Source of the DNA: CF-118 sp035689345
GTDB lineage: Bacteria > Chloroflexota > Dormibacteria > Dormibacterales > Dormibacteraceae
Reading direction: 5' to 3'
Assembly (NCBI GenBank): GCA_035689345.1
Contig: DASSLR010000032.1
Location: 1 to 32,601 of the forward strand
Length of the DNA: 32,601 nt
A program made the translations under genes and the position numbers. Numbering within the stretch: the first letter of the stretch is position 1; each line of letters starts with the position of its first letter. The notes beneath the pieces were generated by a model, which had not been told where the DNA came from, ran no database searches, and worked only from the letters and a program-made list of their open reading frames with translations. Below, piece by piece: positions 23,432 through 31,184 of this stretch.

Positions 23432-24211
23432 GTGGCCACTTCGATCTTCGACCTCGCGGGTGACGGTCGCTTCGTGGCGACCGGGGCGGCGCTGAGCCCA
23501 TGGTCCGACCAGGCGCTGCACGGGTCGCCCGTGGCGATGCTCCTGGCGCGCGAGATCGAGCGCTTCCCCGCGGAGCAGCCGATGTTCGTCACGCGCATGA
23601 CGGTCGAATTGATGCGTCCTTTCGGGCGCGTGCCGGTCGAGGCGCGGGCGCGGATGGTGCGGCCAGGTCGCAAGGTCCAGATCGTCGAATCCTCGTTGTG
23701 GAGCGGCGAAACGGAGGTGGCCCGCGCGACCGCCGTGCGCATGCGTGTGGCCGACGTCGCGGTGCCCGCCGAGCCGGACGAGCGCCCATACGAGCCGCCC
23801 GAGGAGTTGGAGACGTGGACCAGTGGATGGCGCGAGGGCAGCGACGCCTACCACCTGACCGGCGTTGAGAACCGGGCGCGGCGTGACTTCGCCACGCCCG
23901 GCCCGCATTTCTCGTGGTTCCGCCTGCGGGTGCCGCTCGTCCCAGGCGAGGAGCCGAGCGGCCTGGTCCGCGTCTGCGCCGCGGCGGATTTTCCGAACGG
24001 CATCAGCCGGGTCGTCGATCCGCGCGTCACGAGCTTCGTCAATCCCGACGTCTCGGTCTACCTGCACCGTCACCCCGTAGACGAGTGGGTGATGGTCGAC
24101 GCGCGGACGTGGCTCGAGCCGAACGGCGTCGGCGTGGCGGAGGGCGCGCTGTACGACCGGCGCGGCCGCATCGGCCGCAGCGTGCAGAGCCTGCTCGTGG
24201 AGCCGCGCTGA
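23432..24211 (+). CDS. Thioesterase-family protein (double hot-dog, TesB-like)
   Basis: 259 residues from GTG 23432. GDGRFVATGAALSPWSDQALHGSPVAMLLAREIE is the helical hot-dog signature of acyl-CoA thioesterases with two fused domains; MTVELMRPFGRVPVEARARMVRPGRKVQ is the second strand set of domain 1, and VYLHRHPVDEWVMVDARTWLEP followed by GALYDRRGRIGRSVQSLLVEP closes domain 2. Likely hydrolyses an acyl-CoA. Shine-Dalgarno is weak. The next gene overlaps its stop codon. Confidence 0.85.
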   Translation: MATSIFDLAGDGRFVATGAALSPWSDQALHGSPVAMLLAREIERFPAEQPMFVTRMTVELMRPFGRVPVEARARMVRPGRKVQIVESSLWSGETEVARATAVRMRVADVAVPAEPDERPYEPPEELETWTSGWREGSDAYHLTGVENRARRDFATPGPHFSWFRLRVPLVPGEEPSGLVRVCAAADFPNGISRVVDPRVTSFVNPDVSVYLHRHPVDEWVMVDARTWLEPNGVGVAEGALYDRRGRIGRSVQSLLVEPR

Positions 24212-25350
24212 AGGCACTCACCTGGGAGGAGGTAATCGGGCTCCGGCTCGAGCGCCATCACCTGCTGGCGCCCGCACCGGCGTCGCAGATGGTCGAGGTC
24301 GTGTCCGAGATCTGCTGCGCGCACGCGCAGGTCGGGGCCAGCGCCGAGCTCATGATCGGGCTCCGCGTCGGCGGCATCACTCGCGAGGATGTGCGCGACG
24401 CGTTGTGGCGGAAGCGGACGCTGGTCAAGACCGTGGGCCTGCGCGGCACGCTGCACCTGATCCCGGCCGGCGAGGTGCCGATGTGGATGGCGGCCAACCG
24501 GCTCCGCTTCGAGGCCGAGAGGAAGCGCTATGCCTCGCTCGGCATGAACATCAAGAACCTCGACCGCCTGGCGGATGCGATCGCCGACTCCGTCGGTCCG
24601 GAGCCGATCGATCGCCCCGAGCTCGAGCGGGAGCTTGCTTCGCGCGTGGGCGAGCTGGCCACCACGCGCAACCAGGCGTGGGCCGGCAACTATCCGAACT
24701 GGCCGCTGGCGATGGGCTTCGCGTCAGCCCGCGGACACGTCTGCTACGGGCCGGGCGATGGCAACAGGGTGACCTTCGTGCGCCTGGCGGACTGGTCGGG
24801 GTGGCGCGATGAGGACCCGTTCGAGTCCGGGCTGGTCGTGCTGCGGCGATATCTGCACGCGTACGGCCCGTCGACGGTGCCCGAGTTTGCGCGGTGGTTC
24901 TCACTCGACCCGGCGATCGCGCGCCGGCTCTTTGCCGAGAGCAAGCTGGTGGAGGTCGACGTCGAGGGCAGCCGGCGCTGGATGCTCGCCGAGGACGCGG
25001 CTCTACACCCGCCGGCCCATCCCGGCGCGGTGCACCTGCTGCCGCACTTCGACGTGTACGTGGTCGGCTCTCACCCTCGCGACCAGCTCATGCCCGCCGG
25101 CTCGCCTCTGGCCGCCGCTCGACTGGGCACCGCGGCGCCGTTTGCGGTGCTGCTCGCCGGGGGGCGCGTCGCCGGCGTGTGGGAGCGCAAACCGAAGGGC
25201 AAGAATCTGCGCGTCAGAGTCGGCGCCCACGTGCCGCTGAGCCGCGGCCAGAGAAGCTCCATAAAGACGCAGGCCGAGCGTGTGGCCGAGATCCTGGGGT
25301 TGCGGTGCGAGCTCGAGTTCGGCGAGGTGTCGCTCAAACGACATCTCTGA
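24208..25350 (+). CDS. Winged-helix AlkZ-like (HTH_42) protein, probable CTG start
   Basis: 380 residues. No ATG/GTG/TTG precedes the conserved LTWEEVIGLRLERHHLL start; CTG 24208 overlaps the thioesterase stop (CTGA) and has GGAG five nt upstream, so it is the best start. The family (PF06224, from memory) contains tandem winged helices and includes DNA glycosylases of the AlkZ/YcaQ type that remove bulky or cross-linked adducts. The catalytic QxQ/QxD motif of those enzymes appears here as HAQ (CCAHAQVGASAEL), so activity is uncertain. C-terminus LRCELEFGEVSLKRHL. Confidence 0.8.
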   Translation: MKALTWEEVIGLRLERHHLLAPAPASQMVEVVSEICCAHAQVGASAELMIGLRVGGITREDVRDALWRKRTLVKTVGLRGTLHLIPAGEVPMWMAANRLRFEAERKRYASLGMNIKNLDRLADAIADSVGPEPIDRPELERELASRVGELATTRNQAWAGNYPNWPLAMGFASARGHVCYGPGDGNRVTFVRLADWSGWRDEDPFESGLVVLRRYLHAYGPSTVPEFARWFSLDPAIARRLFAESKLVEVDVEGSRRWMLAEDAALHPPAHPGAVHLLPHFDVYVVGSHPRDQLMPAGSPLAAARLGTAAPFAVLLAGGRVAGVWERKPKGKNLRVRVGAHVPLSRGQRSSIKTQAERVAEILGLRCELEFGEVSLKRHL

Positions 25351-25390
25351 ACTCTGGGCCCTCCCAGCCTCCCCACTGCCTGGGGATGGG

Positions 25391-26653
25391 TCAGGGTTTC
25401 AGGAAGTCGACCGCCTCCTCGCGCCCGTCCCACACGACCGTCGTGTGCGAGGGCTCGGTGCGCGCCACGACCTTGCCCGCGCGCAGCACCAGCTTGCGCG
25501 GCGCCACGAGGCGGATCGCGTCCATCTCAGTCGGGGCGGCGAACGCGCACAGGTCGGCACGGCACCCGGGCTCAAGCCCGTAACCGTCGAGCCCGAGCGC
25601 ACCGGCCGGGTTGCGCGTGATCATGTCGATCAACGTCCGCAGCTCGCCGTGCCCCGACATCTGGCCGTAGTGGGCCAGCACGAAAGCCGCCTGCATGGGG
25701 TCGCCGTAGCCCAGCGGATACCACGGGTCCATCACTGAGTCGTGTCCGACGCAGACGTTCACGCCGGCGGCCAAGAGCTCCTTCACACGCGTGTGCCCGC
25801 GGCGGATCGGGTAGTGATCGAAGCGGCCCTGCAGCGTCGCGTTGTCGAGCGGGTTGGTCACCATGTGCATGCCCGCGCGCTTGAGGTTGTTGATCAGCCG
25901 ATACGCGTACGCGTTGTTGTAGGAGTGCATGGCGGTGGTGTGGCTGGCCGTGACGCGCCCGCCCATGCCGAGGCGGATCGTCTCCGCCGCCATGACCTCC
26001 GTGAAGCGGGAGTGGTCGTCGTCGGTCTCGTCGCAGTGGATGTCCACGCGCAATCCCTTGTCCGCCGCCAGGGCCATCGCGAACTTCACCGACTCCACGC
26101 CGTACTCGCGCGTCAGCTCGAAGTGGGGGATGGCGCCGACGACGTCGACGCCCATGGCGATGGCCTTGCGCATGAGCTCCTCGCCGCCGTCGAACGACAT
26201 GATTCCCTGCTGCGGAAACGCCACCAGCTGCAGCGTCATCTGGTCGCCGATCTCCTCGCGCAGCTCGACCAGCGCCCGCACGGCGCGGAGCTCCGGGTCG
26301 CAGACATCGACGTGGCTGCGCACGAACTGGACGCCGTTGGCCAGCTGCCACCTGAGCACCGTCCGCACTCGCCGCTTGACGTCGTCGACGGTCAGGGTCT
26401 TGACGCGGTCCGCCCAGATGGCGATGCCCTCGAACAGCGACCCGGTCTGGTTGTGGCGCGGCTCCCCTACGGTGAGGACCGCGTCGAGGTGGATGTGGGG
26501 CTCGACCAGGGCCGGCGTGACCAGCGCCCCGCCGAGATCCAACACCTGCCTCGCCTCGGGCTCGGCCGGGGCGATGCGCCCGTCGCGAACGCCGATGTCC
26601 CGCGTCGCCGATTCTCCGGGGAGCCGGGCTCCGCGAAGCAGCAAATCGAGCAT
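25391..26653 (-). CDS. codA: Cytosine deaminase
   Basis: 420 residues aligning from memory with E. coli CodA through most of its length: EPHIHLD (H53, H55), FPQQGIMSF, VVGAIPHFELTREYGVES, DIHCDETDDDHSR (metal His and catalytic Glu), ASHTTAMHSYN, NPLDNATLQGRFDHYPIRRG and GHDSVMDPWYPLG with the catalytic Asp. It deaminates cytosine to uracil and sometimes related bases. The residue after the catalytic Asp is Ser where E. coli has Asp314, a position known to influence specificity. Start ATG 26653 with AGGA about 9 nt upstream and a TAGGAT box at 26662-26667. It is divergent from the NCS1 permease, its likely transporter. Confidence 0.93.
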   Translation of the reverse strand: MLDLLLRGARLPGESATRDIGVRDGRIAPAEPEARQVLDLGGALVTPALVEPHIHLDAVLTVGEPRHNQTGSLFEGIAIWADRVKTLTVDDVKRRVRTVLRWQLANGVQFVRSHVDVCDPELRAVRALVELREEIGDQMTLQLVAFPQQGIMSFDGGEELMRKAIAMGVDVVGAIPHFELTREYGVESVKFAMALAADKGLRVDIHCDETDDDHSRFTEVMAAETIRLGMGGRVTASHTTAMHSYNNAYAYRLINNLKRAGMHMVTNPLDNATLQGRFDHYPIRRGHTRVKELLAAGVNVCVGHDSVMDPWYPLGYGDPMQAAFVLAHYGQMSGHGELRTLIDMITRNPAGALGLDGYGLEPGCRADLCAFAAPTEMDAIRLVAPRKLVLRAGKVVARTEPSHTTVVWDGREEAVDFLKP

Positions 26654-26673
26654 TTGGCGGAATCCTAATCCGG

Positions 26674-26714
26674 CCTTAAGATTCCCGGACGTACCGCCTG
26701 CGGCCGTCCTTAAG
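26674..26714. promoter_or_regulatory. Paired CCTTAAG sites in the codA/permease divergent gap
   Basis: CGGCCTTAAG (26671-26680) and CGTCCTTAAG (26705-26714) are direct repeats with cores 34 bp apart, each containing the palindrome CTTAAG. They fall in the 77-bp gap between codA and the permease, near the TAGGAT box of codA and the ribosome site of the permease. A regulator binding two sites three helical turns apart is possible; the regulator is not known. Confidence 0.4.
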
Positions 26715-26730
26715 TGAGGGGGAAGCGCCT

Positions 26731-28239
26731 ATGCAGTCGATCGAGGAAGTCGAAAAGCACGTACCTATTCGTGAAGGCGAGTACGGCGAACGGGTAGCCA
26801 CCGTCGAGCCCGGTGGCGTGGAGTTCATCTCTCACACCGAACGCCACGGCAAACCGATAGACCTGTTCTGGACCTGGCTGTCGCCAAACCTCGAATTCGC
26901 AACCGTCTACATCGGGACCATCTGCGTAGTGCTGTTTGGCTTGAACCTATGGCAGTCGGCGACCGCAATCATCGTCGGGACCGCGCTCGGATCGCTCACC
27001 CACGCGATTGTCTCGTCCTGGGGGCCGAAGTTCGGTGTGCCGATGATGGTCGAGAGCCGCGGCGCGTTCGGTTTCCTGGGCAACATCCTGCCGGCCGGTC
27101 TCAACACCGTGACCGGTGCTTTTGGGTGGTTCATCGTCAACAGCGTCAGCGGTGCGTTCGCGATTCAGGCGTTGCTGCCTTCACTCAATCTGCCGTTCTG
27201 GCTGACGTTCCTCGTCATCGTTGTGGCACAGGTGACCGTGGCGACGCTTGGGCACAACCTGATTCACGCTTTCGAGCGTTGGGCGCTGCCACTCCTCGGT
27301 GTCGTCTTCACCGTCTCGTGCATCTTCATCTTCGTACACGGTCAGTACGGCGTTGCCTTCAATCCGAATGCGCCTCTCGCCTTCAGCGGACAGCTAGGAG
27401 GGTGGCTGCTGGGCTTCACTGCGGCGTTCGGTTACGCCGCGGGGTGGAACCCCTACGCGGCTGACTACACTCGCTACCTCCCGCCGACCGTGGATCGCCG
27501 AATGGTCGGTTTCTGGGCGGGATTCGGAGTGTTTCTCTCCTGCATCGTCCTAGAGCTTGCGGGTGCTGTTCTTGGCACCGTCGCAGGCACCAAGTGGGGA
27601 CCCAACGACATCCCCACCGCGCAACTAGGTCAGGCCATGCCAGGAGTCGTCTACTACCTGACTCTGCTGTGCATCGCGATTGGCGCCGTTGCGGCGAACG
27701 CCATCAACATCTACAGCGGCACGATGTCGCTGGTCGCAGTCGGAATACGCGAGATGGGCCTAACCCTCAAACAACGCCGTGCGGCCATGGCGATTCTGGC
27801 GGGTGTCATTGGCTACGTCGGCGGCCTGGTGTTCCAGGCCAACGTGGCCCCTGGCGGCAAGTACGAAAGCTTCTTGCTGTTGATCAGCTATTGGATCGCT
27901 CCCTGGCTGGCGGTTGTCTTCGTCGACTACTGGCTTCGCGGTGGCAACTATGGCGACGAGAGCCTCTTCTACGACACACACTGGAACCGCTGGCAGGGCT
28001 TCGTGGCCATGCTGGTCGGACTCGTGGTTTCCATGTATCTGTTCGCCAACAACGCTTTGTGTGCGCCGGGCGGCCCGCTCGAGGCCGTCTGCGGCAAGAT
28101 CCCGAATGCCAACCCGAACTGGGGCGACATCACGTTCATCGTCGGCTTCGTGATCGCCGGCGTCTTGTACTACGTGTTTCAGGTGGCCAGCGGCGCCACC
28201 AGATCGGCACGCACTCCGGCGATGGGCACACGCGCATAG
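26731..28239 (+). CDS. NCS1-family nucleobase/allantoin permease
   Basis: 502 residues with about 12 hydrophobic helices. LFWTWLSPNLEFATVYIG, PMMVESRGAFGFLGNILPAG and GFTAAFGYAAGWNPYAADYTRYLPP are the NCS1 (cytosine/purine/allantoin/uracil symporter) signatures. It brings bases or allantoin in with protons or sodium. GAGGGGG is about 8 nt before ATG. Hand-counted stretches read about 55-62% GC against about 67-72% in its neighbours, and codons such as CTA, ATA, CGT and GTA are common, suggesting more recent acquisition. The following gene overlaps or abuts its stop. Confidence 0.92.
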   Translation: MQSIEEVEKHVPIREGEYGERVATVEPGGVEFISHTERHGKPIDLFWTWLSPNLEFATVYIGTICVVLFGLNLWQSATAIIVGTALGSLTHAIVSSWGPKFGVPMMVESRGAFGFLGNILPAGLNTVTGAFGWFIVNSVSGAFAIQALLPSLNLPFWLTFLVIVVAQVTVATLGHNLIHAFERWALPLLGVVFTVSCIFIFVHGQYGVAFNPNAPLAFSGQLGGWLLGFTAAFGYAAGWNPYAADYTRYLPPTVDRRMVGFWAGFGVFLSCIVLELAGAVLGTVAGTKWGPNDIPTAQLGQAMPGVVYYLTLLCIAIGAVAANAINIYSGTMSLVAVGIREMGLTLKQRRAAMAILAGVIGYVGGLVFQANVAPGGKYESFLLLISYWIAPWLAVVFVDYWLRGGNYGDESLFYDTHWNRWQGFVAMLVGLVVSMYLFANNALCAPGGPLEAVCGKIPNANPNWGDITFIVGFVIAGVLYYVFQVASGATRSARTPAMGTRA

Positions 28240-28262
28240 AAATCGAAATCAGGGTCTCGAGG

Positions 28263-28652
28263 TTGCGCTTCACAGCGCGCCTCGAGACCAAGCTCGCGCC
28301 GAAGTCCTGCGCAGCGTTCCAGTCGATGCTGCCGCTGCAGACGCAGATCATCCAGGCCCGCTGGAGCGGCGAGGCGGCGTGGGTCCCGTTCGGTGAGCTC
28401 GACCTCCATCTCGGCTACGAGAACCACACGAGCTACCCCGCGCCCGGACACCTCCTCCTGTACCCGGGCGGCCTCAGCGAGACCGAGATCCTCTTCCCGT
28501 ACGGCTCGTGCGTTTTCGGCAGCAAGATGGGCCAGCTGGCCGGCAATCACTTCGCGACCATCACCGAAGGCGTCGAGCATCTCGGAGAGCTGGGCCACCT
28601 GGTGCTGTGGAAAGGCGCGCAGGAGATCTCCTTCACGCAGCGCCCCGACTGA
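28263..28652 (+). CDS. DUF3830 family protein (cyclophilin-like fold)
   Basis: 129 residues from TTG 28263, with AGGG about 9 nt upstream. The frame upstream reads IEIEIRVSRLRFTARLE, which looks like the family's first β-strands, so translation may start at the ATA overlapping the permease stop (28236) or another rare codon. LAPKSCAAFQSMLPLQ, ARWSGEAAWVPFGELDL, ENHTSYPAPGHLLLYPGG and YGSCVFGSKMGQLAGNHFAT match the DUF3830 pattern as I recall it; those proteins have a cyclophilin-like fold but no proven activity. Sitting between the permease and the allantoate hydrolase suggests a role in this nucleobase pathway. Confidence 0.85.
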   Translation: MRFTARLETKLAPKSCAAFQSMLPLQTQIIQARWSGEAAWVPFGELDLHLGYENHTSYPAPGHLLLYPGGLSETEILFPYGSCVFGSKMGQLAGNHFATITEGVEHLGELGHLVLWKGAQEISFTQRPD

Positions 28653-28653
28653 C

Positions 28654-29877
28654 GTGGCCGGCGCCGAGATCGTGATGCAGAGGTGCGACGAGCTCGCCGC
28701 CTGCAGCGAGGAGGCGGAGCGCCTAACCCGGCCGTTCGCGTCGCCATCCATGCAGAAGGCGCACGAGCTGGTCGGTCACTGGATCCTCGAGGCCGGCATG
28801 CGCGTCAGCCGTGACAACATCGGCAACGTCCATGGTCGCTACGACGCGGCGACTCCCGATGCCCCGACGCTCCTGATGGGATCGCACCTCGACACGGTGC
28901 GCGGCGCGGGCAAGTACGACGGGATGCTCGGCGTGCTCGTGGCGATCGCCGTGGTGCAGGCGCTGCACGATGCGGGCCGGCGGCTGCCCTTCGCGATCGA
29001 GGTCATCGCGTTTGCCGACGAGGAGGGCCTGCGCTTCAGCTCCACCTACCTCGGCAGCCGGGCCCTGGCCGGCACGCTGTCGCCGGCCGACCTGAACCTG
29101 GTCGACTCCGCCGGGATCACCCTCGCGCAGGCGATCACGAACTTCGGCGGCGACCCGACGCGAATGAGCGAGGACAGGTGGCGCGGCGGCGACCTCATCG
29201 GCTACGTCGAGACCCACATCGAGCAGGGGCCCGTGCTGGAGGCGCGCCTGCTGCCGGTCGGCGTTGTGACCGCGATCGCGGGCCAGAACCGGTACGCGGT
29301 CACGCTGCGGGGCGAGTCCGGGCACGCGGGCACGGTGCCGATGAACGGCCGTCGTGACGCGCTCACGGCGGCGGCCGAGATCGTGCTGGCCGTCGAGGAG
29401 GCGGCGGTGGGACGCGCCGGCCTCGTGGCCACGGTCGGCAAGCTGGACGTGTACCCGGGCGCGACGAACGTGATCCCCGGCCAGGTGGACCTCAGCCTCG
29501 ACGTGCGCCACCCCGACGACGCGACGCGCATCGAAACGTGCGCGCGGATCCTCGAGCGTGCCGAGGACATCGGGGCGCAGCGAAACGTTTCGGTCGCGGT
29601 CAAACCGCTCGCCGAAAACGCGGCCGTGCCGTGCTCGCCACACCTGTCCGAGCTGCTGGCGCGGGCCATCGAGGACGCGGGCCTCGAGGTGCTGCGCCTG
29701 CCGAGCGGGGCGGGTCACGACGGCGTCGTCATCTCAGCGCTCACGGAGTTCGCGATGCTTTTCGTGCGCTGCAAGGGCGGCGTGAGCCATCACCCGGCGG
29801 AGTCGGTCACGGTCGGCGACGTGGAGGTCGCGATCGACGTGCTCGGCCACTTCCTGGAGCGCCTCGCGGCGGCGTGA
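28654..29877 (+). CDS. allC: M20 amidase: allantoate amidohydrolase/N-carbamoyl amino-acid hydrolase
   Basis: 407 residues from GTG 28654, one base after the previous stop. Di-metal M20 motifs: GSHLDTV, GKYDGMLGV, FADEEGLRFSSTYLGSRALAG and HIEQGPVLEA, then the dimerisation-domain segment GQNRYAVTLRGESGHAGTVP and C-terminal SGAGHDGVV. The family hydrolyses ureido bonds. Allantoate is the best candidate because allantoinase is the next gene (GTG overlapping its TGA as GTGA); a carbamoyl-amino-acid hydrolase of hydantoin degradation is the alternative. Confidence 0.88.
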   Translation: MAGAEIVMQRCDELAACSEEAERLTRPFASPSMQKAHELVGHWILEAGMRVSRDNIGNVHGRYDAATPDAPTLLMGSHLDTVRGAGKYDGMLGVLVAIAVVQALHDAGRRLPFAIEVIAFADEEGLRFSSTYLGSRALAGTLSPADLNLVDSAGITLAQAITNFGGDPTRMSEDRWRGGDLIGYVETHIEQGPVLEARLLPVGVVTAIAGQNRYAVTLRGESGHAGTVPMNGRRDALTAAAEIVLAVEEAAVGRAGLVATVGKLDVYPGATNVIPGQVDLSLDVRHPDDATRIETCARILERAEDIGAQRNVSVAVKPLAENAAVPCSPHLSELLARAIEDAGLEVLRLPSGAGHDGVVISALTEFAMLFVRCKGGVSHHPAESVTVGDVEVAIDVLGHFLERLAAA

Positions 29878-31184
29878 CCCCGAGCGTCGACCTCATCGTG
29901 CGCGGCGGTCGCGTGGTCACCAGCACCAGCGACACGATCGCCGACGTCGCGGTCAGCGGCGGAAAGATCAGGGAGGTTGGGCCGCACCTCGCCGTCGACG
30001 CCGCCGACGAGATCGACGCCGCCGGCCTGCACGTGTTTCCTGGCGGCATCGACTCGCACGTCCATTTCGACGAGCCGGGTCGCACCGAATGGGAGACCAT
30101 CGAGTGCGGCTCGTCCGCGCTGGCTGCCGGCGGCTACACGTGCTTCGTCGACATGCCGCTGAACAACCTGCCTGTCACCGTCGACGCCGCGGCGTTCGAC
30201 CTCAAGCTGGCGGCGGCGGAGAAGTCTTCGCTCGTCGATTTCGGCATCTGGGGCGGGCTGGTGCCCGGCAACGTGGGCGAGGTGGACGCGCTGGTGGATC
30301 GCGGCGTGCTCGGCTTCAAGGCGTTCATGTGCCCCAGCGGCATCGACGAGTTTCCCGCGTGCGACTCGATCACGCTGCGCGAAGGCATGGTCCGCATCGC
30401 GCGCCGCGGCTCCATCCTGCTCGTGCACGCCGAGGATCCCGTGATCCTCGAGCAGAACGTCAACCCGTTCGGCAGCACCGGTCCGCTCGACTTCATCCGC
30501 TCGCGCCCGCCGGAAGCGGAGCTCGCGGCCATCGCCCACGCGATCGAGCTCGCGGGGCAGACCGGCTGCCGGCTGCACGTGGTCCACGTGAGCACGCCCG
30601 CCGGCATGGCGATGATTCACGAAGCCCAGGGCAGCGGTGTCGACGTCAGCGGCGAGACGTGCCCGCATTACCTCCTTTATGTCCAGGAAGACCTGGCGCG
30701 CCTGGGCGGCGTGGGGAAGTGCTTTCCGCCATTCCGCACCAGGGCCGACCGCGACGGGCTGTGGCGCCTGGTGGTCTCGGGCGGGCTTCCGATCGTCGTC
30801 TCCGATCACTCACCCAGCACGCTGGAGCTGAAGCAGGGAGACGACTACTTCCGGATCTGGGGCGGCCTGTCCGGGTGCCAGTCCACGCGGCAGCTGCTCC
30901 TGGCGAGGGCCTTAGGGGTGCGGAAGCTGGCCGCGGTCACCGCGACCAACGTCGCGCGGCGCTTTGGGCTCGAAGGCAAGGGCGAGATCGCGCCGGGCTA
31001 TGACGCCGACCTGTGGCTCGTCGACCTGAACCAGGAGGACGTCGTGAAGCGCGAGGACCTCCTCTACCGGAACCGCTTCAGCGCCCACGAGGGACAGCCG
31101 ATACGTGGGCGCACCGTGATGACGTTGGTGCGCGGCAAGAAGCCCGAGCGAGGCAAGTTCATCCGGCCAGCAGCGCGCTCGTAG
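29874..31184 (+). CDS. allB: Allantoinase (cyclic amidohydrolase)
   Basis: 436 residues from GTG 29874 (GTGA overlap). Metal ligands HVHFDEPGRTEWE, the carboxylated lysine in LGFKAFMCPSG, HAED, HVVHVST and the catalytic Asp in SDHSPS follow the dihydroorotase/hydantoinase/allantoinase order; the FKAFM-SG and EPGRTEWE patterns favour allantoinase. It opens allantoin to allantoate, which the upstream M20 enzyme would then hydrolyse. The 3' end overlaps the convergent 8-oxoguanine deaminase by 26 nt. Confidence 0.9.
   Translation: MTPSVDLIVRGGRVVTSTSDTIADVAVSGGKIREVGPHLAVDAADEIDAAGLHVFPGGIDSHVHFDEPGRTEWETIECGSSALAAGGYTCFVDMPLNNLPVTVDAAAFDLKLAAAEKSSLVDFGIWGGLVPGNVGEVDALVDRGVLGFKAFMCPSGIDEFPACDSITLREGMVRIARRGSILLVHAEDPVILEQNVNPFGSTGPLDFIRSRPPEAELAAIAHAIELAGQTGCRLHVVHVSTPAGMAMIHEAQGSGVDVSGETCPHYLLYVQEDLARLGGVGKCFPPFRTRADRDGLWRLVVSGGLPIVVSDHSPSTLELKQGDDYFRIWGGLSGCQSTRQLLLARALGVRKLAAVTATNVARRFGLEGKGEIAPGYDADLWLVDLNQEDVVKREDLLYRNRFSAHEGQPIRGRTVMTLVRGKKPERGKFIRPAARS

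Noticed and set aside
23378..24217. Long upstream extension of the DJ-1/PfpI frame
   Set aside because: It is antisense to the thioesterase; ATG 23377 with a strong ribosome site gives the standard start.
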